Below the pieces are notes generated by a model. That model searched no databases. It was given only the letters and a program-made list of their open reading frames with translations, and was not told the DNA's origin. A DNA stretch of 5,407 nucleotides from Nanobdellota archaeon (GTDB taxonomy: Archaea; Nanobdellota; Nanobdellia; SCGC-AAA011-G17; GW2011-AR17): contig JADHVA010000050.1 in NCBI GenBank assembly GCA_016784245.1, forward strand, positions 1 to 5,407, read 5' to 3'. Positions 1-4,616 of this stretch are shown piece by piece; position 1 is the stretch's first letter; every line of letters begins with the position of its first letter. The position numbers and the translations under genes were made by a program.

Positions 1-8
1 CTAAAAGG

Positions 9-365
9 ATGTTAGAACAAGCAACAATTGATAATAAAGAAACTGTTCAAAATATTGAAAAAGTTGAAAATAATATAATTTCTGATAATAGTAATGTAGT
101 AGTAGTTGATGGTGAAGTATATCCTTCTGAAAAAGCAGGAGTAAGAGAAGCATGTGAAATTGAATTTTTAAGAGATAATTCAGAATATAGGAAAGATAAA
201 TATACAACAATATGTTTTCGTGAAAAGTTTGGATGGGGATATAGTGATTTTTGTCAATGTACAATAATAGAAGGATTAAGTGAAGAATTAAAAATAGAAG
301 CCAAAACGTGGAAAATAAAAGACTTTGATATGTTTAGAAAAGATGAAGTAGTTTATCTAAAATAA
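9..365 (+). CDS. hypothetical protein, possibly 5'-partial
   Basis: An open frame of 118 residues runs from the ATG at 9 to the TAA at 363-365. The frame is also open for the two codons upstream of the ATG to the window edge, and the purine run AAAAGG abuts the ATG with no spacer. That is a poor ribosome-site spacing, so the true start may lie outside the window. The N-terminal 35 residues are polar and rich in Asn, Glu and Val, including a run of four valines, and look like a linker. The C-terminal two thirds (from about residue 36) are charged and aromatic (FGWGYSDF, TWKIKDFDMF) and look like a small folded domain. There is no signal peptide, membrane segment or recognisable motif. I do not recognise the family. 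The next gene begins 18 bases downstream on the same strand, consistent with a shared transcript. Confidence 0.6.
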   Translation: MLEQATIDNKETVQNIEKVENNIISDNSNVVVVDGEVYPSEKAGVREACEIEFLRDNSEYRKDKYTTICFREKFGWGYSDFCQCTIIEGLSEELKIEAKTWKIKDFDMFRKDEVVYLK

Positions 366-383
366 TAAATTAAATAAAAAACA

Positions 384-995
384 ATGAACAATACACAAAA
401 ATGTAAAAAATGTGGAAGAGAACTTCTTTTAATTAAAGATAACTTCCACGTAGATAGAAGAGATCCAACTGGTTTTAGGCATATTTGTAAAGATTGTGCT
501 AGAATTGTATTTACTAAATATGAAAAGAAAAATAAGTTTAGAAATAAATACAAAAAACCAAAGATTGATTTTAATATAGATCAATATATAGATGTTGAAG
601 TTATTAAAAAATTCAAAGAATTATATTTAGAGAATGCATTACCTTTTAATGAACTTAAAAAGGTTTCAGGTCTTTCAGTTGGAAATATTCACTTTTTACT
701 TGATATTCTTGACATTCGTTTAACAGCTAAACAATTAACAGCTATTAGAAGAGAGAATAGAATTAAAGAGTTGAATAAATTAAGACCTTCAAAAGAAGAT
801 TTAGTTGAAATGTATGAAAAACATAATTATTCAATTTGGGATATTAAAAGAAAATACTTTCCTCAAGTTCACTATGATATAATTTCTAATTGGTTTAAAG
901 AATATAAGATTCCTCGCCGATATGCTATTAGATACAGAACTTCTGAAGATAGATTACAGCAAATTATTAAAGCCTTAAATGAAAGAAAGGATTAA
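384..995 (+). CDS. zinc-ribbon and helix-turn-helix phage protein
   Basis: This 203-residue protein begins with a four-cysteine zinc site: C7-x2-C10 and, after about 24 residues, C35-x2-C38 in the context HICKDC. This is the N-terminal treble-clef/ribbon often seen at the front of phage HNH and HTH proteins. Two helix-turn-helix-like segments follow, at about residues 76-110 (LPFNELKKVSGLSVGNIHFL) and 137-177 (YSIWDIKRKYF followed by IISNWFKEYKIPRR). The protein is strongly basic, which fits DNA binding, but no HNH or other catalytic motif is visible, so a regulatory or DNA-recognition role is inferred. There is no Shine-Dalgarno before the ATG, only an A-rich stretch. The frame stops at TAA 993-995, yet coding-like sequence continues in the -1 frame to 1159. 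The protein may therefore be a shortened version of a longer one. Confidence 0.7.
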   Translation: MNNTQKCKKCGRELLLIKDNFHVDRRDPTGFRHICKDCARIVFTKYEKKNKFRNKYKKPKIDFNIDQYIDVEVIKKFKELYLENALPFNELKKVSGLSVGNIHFLLDILDIRLTAKQLTAIRRENRIKELNKLRPSKEDLVEMYEKHNYSIWDIKRKYFPQVHYDIISNWFKEYKIPRRYAIRYRTSEDRLQQIIKALNERKD

Positions 996-1159
996 AAGCT
1001 GGTTTTAAGCAAGAACTCAAAGAACAGAAAGAAGAACTTGTAATATATATTCAAAAAGAATATGATAAGAGGTATCAAGAAAAATGTAAAGAATTTGGGT
1101 CTTCAAGAAAGACACCTAATACAGTCTTCCATGATATTCTCAAAGATTTACCAAAATAA
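983..1159 (+). other. orphan coding-like segment in the -1 frame after the zinc-ribbon gene
   Basis: From about 983 to the TAA at 1157-1159 one frame reads as a plausible basic helical protein tail of about 58 codons (AGFKQELKEQKEELVIYIQ, then EYDKRYQEKCKEFG, ending ILKDLPK). It has no ATG, GTG or TTG in frame, and the in-frame stop TGA at 980-982 closes it upstream. It overlaps the last codons of the zinc-ribbon gene, and the next gene starts two bases after its stop (TAATATG). This is best explained as the original C-terminus of the upstream protein, disconnected by a -1 frameshift. The shift could be a natural mutation, programmed slippage in the A-rich 982-989 stretch, or a sequencing/assembly indel. 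No canonical slippery heptamer or strong downstream stem is visible. Confidence 0.45.
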
Positions 1160-1160
1160 T

Positions 1161-1367
1161 ATGAACAAAGAAACAATATATAGGAGAATACAAAGAGAGA
1201 GGGAAAAGGTTCTTAAAAACACTACAGATTCATTTATAAATGATTATGAAAAGTATGGGTATACTTTGTTAGAAGTTTTTGACCGCATTTTATCTAGAGA
1301 ATTAAAAAACATAATTGTAAAAAATAGAATACATGGGGATGTGAAGAAATCATGCCAAAAGGAATAG
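1161..1367 (+). CDS. small hypothetical protein, 68 aa
   Basis: I place the start at the ATG at 1161, two bases after the TAA at 1157-1159 (TAATATG). The same stop-start spacing occurs before the SWIM gene. A longer in-frame reading from an ATG at 1062 would double-code over the orphan coding segment of 983-1159, and its extra residues do not look protein-like, so I reject it. The product is charged and probably mostly helical (ETIYRRIQREREKVLKN, later ILSRELKNIIVKNRI). There is no recognisable domain, cysteine pair or membrane segment. It ends at TAG 1365-1367 and overlaps the start of the HNH gene by 16 bases. Function unknown; the context suggests an accessory phage protein. Confidence 0.5.
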   Translation: MNKETIYRRIQREREKVLKNTTDSFINDYEKYGYTLLEVFDRILSRELKNIIVKNRIHGDVKKSCQKE

Positions 1368-1930
1368 CAAAAAATGGAGTAAATAAAGGTTGGTTTAAAA
1401 AAGGAGAGCCATCATTAAATAAAGGGAAGAAACTTTCTGATGAACATAAGAGAAAATTAAAAATAGCACGGCGAAGAATACCAGGTAGAAACACTGGGAA
1501 GCGTTGGAAATTATCAATAGAAATTAAAGAAAAATATAGACAAAGAAAAGGGGAAAAAGCTGGTGGTTGGAAAGATGGGAGAACACTCCAGAAAGGTTAT
1601 TACAAAAGGATACAAAAAGAATGGAAAAAGAAGAATATAAAAAGAGTTTTATTCCTTAATGCAAGACGCCGAGCAAGAAAAATTAATGCAGAAGGTTCAC
1701 ATACTTTTGGAGAGTGGGAATTACTTAAGAAACAATATGGATACAGATGTCCTTGTTGTAGAAAATCAGAGCCAGAAATTAAATTAACTGAAGATCATAT
1801 TGTTCCACTTATAAGAGGAGGTTCAGATTATATTGAAAATATTCAGCCATTATGTGGTAGTTGTAATTGTAAAAAACATACTAAAATAATTAAATTTAAT
1901 TTATATGGTACAAAAATATTATTTATATGA
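1352..1930 (+). CDS. NUMOD3 / HNH homing-type endonuclease
   Basis: This 192-residue, very basic protein has the layout of free-standing phage homing endonucleases. A NUMOD3-type DNA-binding segment lies at about residues 13-43 (GWFKKGEPSLNKGKKLSDEH), then the GGWKDGR...KGYYK element often found between such modules, then a C-terminal HNH nuclease. The HNH core shows C133-x2-C136, the catalytic D148-H149 in EDHIVPLIRGG, N163 in ENIQPLC, and the second metal-site pair C168-x2-C171 followed by N172. The knuckle cysteines hold the fold and the DH/N residues carry the metal-dependent cleavage chemistry. It overlaps the preceding gene by 16 bases and the following one by 26, so it is wedged into the operon. 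There is no strong ribosome site; a weak GTGAAG lies upstream. It stops at TGA immediately followed by TAA. The family assignment is firm; mobility and target are inferred. Confidence 0.9.
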   Translation: MPKGIAKNGVNKGWFKKGEPSLNKGKKLSDEHKRKLKIARRRIPGRNTGKRWKLSIEIKEKYRQRKGEKAGGWKDGRTLQKGYYKRIQKEWKKKNIKRVLFLNARRRARKINAEGSHTFGEWELLKKQYGYRCPCCRKSEPEIKLTEDHIVPLIRGGSDYIENIQPLCGSCNCKKHTKIIKFNLYGTKILFI

Positions 1931-3158
1931 TAAAAAAGTAGAATTAATCTTCGACGATGTTAGACATAAATATGAAGCCAATGGAGAATCTGTATATGGA
2001 ACTACTAGTATTATTGGAGTTTTAGATAAACCAGCTTTGAAGTTTTGGGCAGTTAATATGGCTATGGAAGTTCTGGAAAAAGAGTTAATTCCAGGAGTAT
2101 CATTAGACGAAGTACAGATTAAAAGCCTCATAGACGAGGCTAGAAGGGCTCATATGAGGCGTTTAAGTAAAGCTGCTGATATTGGTACAATGATTCATGG
2201 ATGGCTTGAAAGTTATGTTAAGGCTGTATTAGAAAAGAAAGCATTACCAAAGAAACCAATTAACAAGGAAATGAATAATGCTATCAATTCTTTTCTTCAA
2301 TGGATTAAAGATAGTAAAGTCAAATTCCTTAAAAGTGAGCAAAAAATTTATTCAAGAAAATACCACTATGCAGGGACATTCGACTTAGAAGCTATTGTAG
2401 ATGGCAAAAGAACAATTATAGATTTTAAAACTTCAAAAGCTATTTATCCAGAAATGCTCTTACAGACTTCTGCTTATTTAAAAGCAAAAGAAGAAGAAAC
2501 TGATATGGAGTATGATGGCGGAGTCATTATCCTCAGATTATCTAAGGAGGATAAAGATAAAAGGATAGAAAGTTTTGAGGTCGTAAAAGATACTAATATA
2601 GAAAATCATTTTAAATGCTTTCTTGCTTGTCTTGATATCTATACGTGGAAGATGGCTATTAAGAGAGAAGAAGCACAAAAAAGAAATATGACAAAAAATG
2701 CACAAACGTTTTTAGACAAAGAGATTGCAGAAGGTAATATAGAACCTACAAAACTTCAGTTAGCAGAAAGACTCCCAGGTGGAGGAGTTAAAGGAACTGG
2801 TCCTCATACCCTTAAGGTTCTAAGAGATGAAATAGGTAAAAATAAAGACTATATGACTAGCGATATGGTTAGTGGAATATGGTTTTATCTTGAGGAAGAT
2901 GGTAGAGAATATAAATATTTTGTTCCTTTCAAAAATAAAGAAAATCGACCTCATTATTTAATGGAAAGATTAGCACCAATTGATGAAGGAACTACTATTG
3001 TAATGGAATATATTAATCAAGGTGGAAAAGGATATATTGATGTTAAAACTGCTGATGAAGTTAAAACTCAAAATACAATAAACCGAAATTCAGAACCAGA
3101 GATTCCAGTTATTGAGTCAGAAGATACTATTGATTACGGAGATCCATCAATGCAATAA
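1905..3158 (+). CDS. PD-(D/E)XK nuclease, RecB/Cas4-like
   Basis: The 417-residue product carries the motif series of the RecB/Cas4/lambda-exonuclease branch of PD-(D/E)XK nucleases. There is an upstream helix with H98 (IGTMIHGWLESY), then E145 and D160 (YAGTFDLEAIVDG), the core D173-x-K175 in TIIDFKTSK, and the Q187-x3-Y191 helix (LLQTSAYLKA). These residues coordinate divalent metal and cut DNA, probably as an exonuclease used in phage recombination or end processing. Residues from about 250 onward form a second region that I cannot assign, including a glycine-rich stretch (ERLPGGGVKGTGPHTLK) and a beta-rich part near 325-390. The last 20 residues are acidic. No iron-sulfur cysteine cluster of the kind seen in Cas4 or AddB is evident. 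The start at 1905 has no Shine-Dalgarno and lies inside the HNH gene. The SWIM gene begins two bases after its stop. Confidence 0.88.
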   Translation: MVQKYYLYDKKVELIFDDVRHKYEANGESVYGTTSIIGVLDKPALKFWAVNMAMEVLEKELIPGVSLDEVQIKSLIDEARRAHMRRLSKAADIGTMIHGWLESYVKAVLEKKALPKKPINKEMNNAINSFLQWIKDSKVKFLKSEQKIYSRKYHYAGTFDLEAIVDGKRTIIDFKTSKAIYPEMLLQTSAYLKAKEEETDMEYDGGVIILRLSKEDKDKRIESFEVVKDTNIENHFKCFLACLDIYTWKMAIKREEAQKRNMTKNAQTFLDKEIAEGNIEPTKLQLAERLPGGGVKGTGPHTLKVLRDEIGKNKDYMTSDMVSGIWFYLEEDGREYKYFVPFKNKENRPHYLMERLAPIDEGTTIVMEYINQGGKGYIDVKTADEVKTQNTINRNSEPEIPVIESEDTIDYGDPSMQ

Positions 3159-3159
3159 T

Positions 3160-3366
3160 ATGAAACATGCTAAGGAATATCTTGATAAAGTCAGAGGTGA
3201 AGAAGTAATAGAAATTGAAGAAACAATTATAGTTCAATCATCTTCTGACCCATTTAAGAAATATACACTTACTAAAGTAGATGGAAACTGGCTTTGTGAA
3301 TGTGTTGGTTTTCAAATACGTGGAAAGTGTTCCCATAGTAGAGAGGCATCAAAAAATGACAAATAA
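3160..3366 (+). CDS. SWIM zinc-finger protein, 68 aa
   Basis: The start is taken at the ATG at 3160, directly after the nuclease stop (TAATATG). An in-frame ATG at 3112 lies inside the nuclease gene and would add unrelated residues. The protein contains a clear SWIM-type zinc finger, CxCx8CxH: C46, C48, C57 and H59 within GNWLCECVGFQIRGKCSHS. A preceding beta segment (KKYTLTKVDGNW) is usual for this fold. SWIM fingers bind DNA or protein partners; small phage versions often sit beside nucleases or helicases. Its position two bases behind the PD-(D/E)XK gene suggests the two work together, but that is inference. It overlaps the next gene by 11 bases. Confidence 0.75.
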   Translation: MKHAKEYLDKVRGEEVIEIEETIIVQSSSDPFKKYTLTKVDGNWLCECVGFQIRGKCSHSREASKNDK

Positions 3367-3589
3367 AAATGAAGATAAACAAAATAATAAATGGTATACT
3401 ATTAGTGACTTAGTTAGATTAAGTGCAGTAGGCCTTTTCCCTTGTAAGTCAAAAATTCATATTAACCGTTTACTAGAATCTGGAAAATTAAAAGGAATAG
3501 ACATTGGAGTTAAAAGCCTTAAACAATGGAGAATTAGCAAAGAATCTATTAGCGATTTCATTAATGGAGAAAGTAATCCAAAAGATTAA
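3356..3589 (+). CDS. excisionase-like winged-helix DNA-binding protein
   Basis: The ATG at 3356 gives 77 residues. A longer in-frame reading from 3281 lies wholly inside the SWIM gene and is rejected. A GAGAGG run at 3340-3345 upstream of the ATG could act as a distant ribosome site. Residues about 13-70 resemble the excisionase/MerR-like small winged helix: an opening WYTISDLVRLSAVGLF helix-turn, a helix with IHINRLLESGKLKGIDIG leading into the hairpin wing, then WRISKESISDFI as the closing strand and helix. Such proteins bend or recognise DNA during excision, transcription control or replication start. No catalytic residues are present, as expected. The stop TAA shares its last base with the next ATG (TAATG), which indicates translational coupling. 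Confidence 0.65.
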   Translation: MTNKNEDKQNNKWYTISDLVRLSAVGLFPCKSKIHINRLLESGKLKGIDIGVKSLKQWRISKESISDFINGESNPKD

Positions 3590-3876
3590 TGACAAATATT
3601 ATAAAAATAACAGAAAAAGATAAAATTGAAATTAAGAAGTTATATGAAAAAGATAAATGGAGTGTTGTAAAAATAGCTGAAAAATATAATGTTAGATGTG
3701 CTTCAATTGCATACCATTTAAAGAGAATGAGAGTTAAAAAGAATTCTACTGCTTCAAAAACAGTAGCAATAGAAAGAAAACCTAATGCCAGAAAATTAAA
3801 AATTGGTAAGTCTTATAAGGATTATGTAGCAGAGTCAGAAGCAAGAGAACTTAAAAAAAAGAATAATAAAAATTAG
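3589..3876 (+). CDS. small helix-turn-helix protein
   Basis: This 95-residue basic protein has a helix-turn-helix at about residues 13-48: a first helix (EIKKLYEKDKWSVVKIAEKY), the turn around N34-V35, and a recognition helix (ASIAYHLKRMRVKK). The pattern is that of homeodomain-like or resolvase-type HTHs in small phage regulators. The C-terminal half is a lysine/arginine-rich tail, probably disordered, that may add non-specific DNA or RNA binding. The start overlaps the previous stop by one base, so it is likely translated by coupling. The TAG stop at 3874-3876 abuts the first base of the closing stem of structured RNA unit A. The HTH resembles the second HTH of the zinc-ribbon protein at 384-995 (both have a Tyr-Glu-Lys start and a Lys-Tyr near the turn). 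Confidence 0.65.
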   Translation: MTNIIKITEKDKIEIKKLYEKDKWSVVKIAEKYNVRCASIAYHLKRMRVKKNSTASKTVAIERKPNARKLKIGKSYKDYVAESEARELKKKNNKN

Positions 3877-4004
3877 AGTGGCGTTAGACGATGGTTACTT
3901 CTCCTTATAAGAGAGTGGTCATAGGTTCGATTCCTATTATCCCCAACCATGGGGATATAGCTCAGTGGTAGAGCACTTAACAGTCCATTTTCGCTTGTTC
4001 CCTC
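3876..4004 (+). repeat. structured unit A, carrying a permuted tRNA
   Basis: The left side has GTGGCGTTAGA (3878-3888) and the inner stem GATGG (3890-3894) running into GTTACTTC (3894-3901). The right side has CAGTC (3981-3985), the partner strand CCATT (3985-3989) and TCGCTTGTTCCC (3991-4002). GAG 3876-3878 can close with CTC 4002-4004. The internal loop sequences match unit B over 11 and 12 bases, while the paired bases differ, as expected for a conserved RNA structure. The insert between the two sides is the permuted tRNA. Confidence 0.8.
3897..3978 (+). tRNA. circularly permuted tRNA-Ile(UAU)-like gene, 3' half before 5' half
   Basis: Reading downstream, the pieces of a cloverleaf occur in rotated order. 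First come anticodon stem TTCTC (3899-3903), loop CTTATAA (3904-3910, anticodon TAT 3906-3908) and stem GAGAG (3911-3915). Variable TGGTC follows, then T arm ATAGG-TTCGATT-CCTAT (3921-3937) and acceptor 3' strand TATCCCC (3938-3944). After AACCAT come acceptor 5' strand GGGGATA (3951-3957), TA, and D arm GCTC-AGTGGTA-GAGC (3960-3974). Acceptor (7 bp), D (4 bp) and T (5 bp) stems pair perfectly; the anticodon stem has one G-U. A3945 and T3950 can add an eighth pair, leaving ACCA (3946-3949) as the loop, like a discriminator plus CCA. The natural ends lie between the D and anticodon arms, where ACTT occurs on both sides (3897-3900 and 3975-3978), a possible join site. Anticodon UAU would read AUA, a common codon here (5 of 10 Ile codons in the gene at 5051). 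Confidence 0.85.
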
Positions 4005-4014
4005 AATTTAAATA

Positions 4015-4142
4015 ATATCTATGGGCGAAAGCCCCTCCTCAGCTATGGTATACCAAAAGCTGACAATAGATATCAAAAGTTCCTTTATACCGACAAGCTC
4101 CCTCGGGAACTTTCTACACATAAGATACCCTATAAGTATCTT
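4015..4142 (+). ncRNA. hairpin-rich linker between structured units A and B
   Basis: Several strong stems are packed here. An 8-bp stem ATATCTAT (4015-4022) with ATAGATAT (4066-4073) encloses a GGGC-GAAA-GCCC hairpin with a GNRA tetraloop (4023-4034) and an AGCT/AGCT stem around the palindrome TGGTATACCA (4046-4055). Next is an 8-bp stem AAAGTTCC (4076-4083) with GGAACTTT (4106-4113). Then comes a 7-bp stem AAGATAC (4122-4128) with GTATCTT (4136-4142), followed by more T, which could also act as a weak terminator. The GNRA loop and multi-branch arrangement are typical of large folded RNAs. From 4143 to 4171 I see no clear structure. Confidence 0.65.
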
Positions 4143-4171
4143 TTCCCTGCTAGGATAGGTAAAAAGGTCGC

Positions 4172-4302
4172 TAAGGTGGCGTTAGAGTGAGAGTTACTTC
4201 ATAGATTAATGGTTTAATCATTAGCCTTCAAAGCTAAAATTCCAGGTTCAACTCCTGGTGAACGCCTTCGGGCAATCTCTCCTCGCTTGTTCCCCCCTCC
4301 TT
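4172..4302 (+). repeat. structured unit B, carrying a UCA-anticodon tRNA body
   Basis: The left flank TAAGGTGGCGTTAGA (4172-4186) shares 11 bases with unit A (GTGGCGTTAGA) and 11 with unit C (TAAGGTGGCGT). The inner stem GAGAG (4189-4193) pairs with CTCTC (4277-4281), in the same place as the GATGG/CCATT stem of unit A but with different bases. GTTACTTC (4193-4200) follows. On the right are a GCC-TTCG-GGC hairpin (4264-4273), CAATC, then TCGCTTGTTCCC (4283-4294), identical to unit A. AAGG (4173-4176) can close with CCTT (4299-4302). Confidence 0.8.
4198..4262 (+). tRNA. tRNA body with anticodon UCA, acceptor stem incomplete
   Basis: In normal order this has a four-pair inner acceptor (TTCA 4198-4201 with TGAA 4259-4262), TA, D arm GATT-AATGGTTT-AATC (4204-4219), and A4220. 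The anticodon arm is TTAGC-CTTCAAA-GCTAA (4221-4237), followed by variable AATT and T arm CCAGG-TTCAACT-CCTGG (4242-4258). Anticodon TCA (4228-4230) would read UGA, as in suppressor tRNAs, tRNA-Trp(UCA) of code-4 organisms or tRNA-Gly(UCA) of code-25 organisms; the amino acid cannot be assigned. The outer three acceptor pairs are mismatched and no CCA follows, so as drawn it is not a normal charged tRNA. An alternative acceptor uses GGCGTT (4178-4183) with AACGCC (4261-4266), leaving about 20 extra bases before the D arm. It is either a tRNA released by unusual processing or a structural tRNA-like domain. Confidence 0.7.
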
Positions 4303-4318
4303 TCTAAAATTAAATATT

Positions 4319-4511
4319 GATAAGGTGGCGTAGTAAAGAGTTTCATCGTCTTAAAGACTCCTTGTTACTTTGTAACAATTATAGAGCTTGCTCTATTAAT
4401 TTAAAGCCCTTGGATGCATTTCCAAGACCTTGGATTAAAAACCTGAGGTTTAGGTAGCAGTTCTTCGGAACTATATAACTACCAATACTCTTTATGAATA
4501 TTCCCCTTGTC
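4319..4511 (+). repeat. structured unit C, divergent and without a tRNA
   Basis: The left flank TAAGGTGGCGT (4321-4331) matches unit B exactly. The outer stem GATAAGG (4319-4325) pairs with CCTTGTC (4505-4511), 7 bp with one G-U. The inner stem GTAAAGAGT (4333-4341) pairs with ACTCTTTAT (4487-4495), 9 bp with one G-U. The interior holds several hairpins: TTGTTAC/GTAACAA around TTT (4362-4378), ATAGAG/CTCTAT (4381-4396), and CTTGGA/TCCAAG (4409-4426) beside a second copy of CCTTGGAT (4428-4435). A compound hairpin follows, GGTAG/CTACC (4453-4483) with AGTTC-TTCG-GAACT on top. The right-hand GCTTGTTCCC motif is absent; only TTCCCCTTGT stands in its place. No T-loop or anticodon arm was found. 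Confidence 0.7.
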
Positions 4512-4524
4512 AAAACAATCTATA

Positions 4525-4604
4525 CGGCGGCGTATGGGAAAGTTACTTCGTAAATTTTGGTTTTACTATGCCTTCGGGCAGTCCCTTTCTCAGCTTGTTC
4601 CCCG
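4525..4604 (+). repeat. structured unit D, short version without a full tRNA
   Basis: CGGCGGCGTAT (4525-4535) corresponds to the GGTGGCGTTA flank of the other units. The inner stem GGGAAAG (4536-4542) pairs with CTTTCTC (4585-4591), 7 bp with one G-T. GTTACTTC (4542-4549) follows as in A and B. Instead of a tRNA there are two hairpins: GTAAA/TTTAC around TTTTGGT (4550-4566), which recalls a D arm, and TGCC-TTCG-GGCA (4569-4580), matching the GCCTTCGGGCA of unit B. CAGTC (4579-4583) and GCTTGTTCCC (4593-4602) complete the right side. CGG 4525-4527 can close with CCG 4602-4604. Confidence 0.75.
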
Positions 4605-4616
4605 ATTTGAATAATT

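Larger units (their letters stand above)
3876..4611 (+). ncRNA. large structured RNA region with four related units and embedded tRNAs
   Basis: This stretch of about 735 bases has no credible protein gene but is dense in hairpins and visibly richer in G and C than the flanking genes. Four units share flanking motifs and a conserved stem architecture; two carry tRNA bodies, and a run of independent hairpins separates the first two units. The region starts on the stop codon of the upstream HTH gene and ends about a dozen bases before the next ATG. It may be a single ornate RNA of the phage type (GOLLD and ROOL are known large RNAs associated with phages and tRNA genes) or a tandem array. I cannot match it to a known family by eye. 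The strand is set by the tRNA bodies, which only make sense on plus. No convincing promoter was found. Confidence 0.7.

Noticed and set aside
1..264. Minus-strand frame of 87 codons
   Set aside because: Leu/Tyr/Phe-rich antisense shadow of the first gene.
1062..1160. Upstream extension of the 68-aa gene to an ATG at 1062
   Set aside because: It would double-code over the orphan coding segment in another frame, and the added residues look random. The ATG at 1161 directly follows a stop, as in other genes here.
3112..3159. Longer start for the SWIM protein inside the nuclease gene
   Set aside because: The extra residues are a shadow of the acidic nuclease tail. The ATG at 3160 matches the TAATATG pattern.
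3281..3355. Longer start for the excisionase-like protein
   Set aside because: It overlaps the SWIM finger coding region completely, and the fold is complete from 3356.
4172..4186. T-box leader suggested by AAGGTGGCG
   Set aside because: The rest of the T-box sequence and an antiterminator/terminator pair are missing, and no synthetase or amino acid gene follows.
4507..4525. Promoter suggested by TTGTCA and TATACG
   Set aside because: The spacing of about ten bases between them is far too short, and both lie in paired RNA or at unit boundaries.
3876..4611. Permuted group I intron or ordinary group I/II intron explaining the rotated tRNA
   Set aside because: I see no group I core signature (no GACTA-type P7 element) and no group II domain V. 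There is also no room upstream of the 3' half, since the HTH gene ends there.
3876..4611. tmRNA or RNase P RNA
   Set aside because: The tRNA bodies have real D and anticodon arms, unlike tmRNA, and the conserved RNase P RNA sequences are absent.
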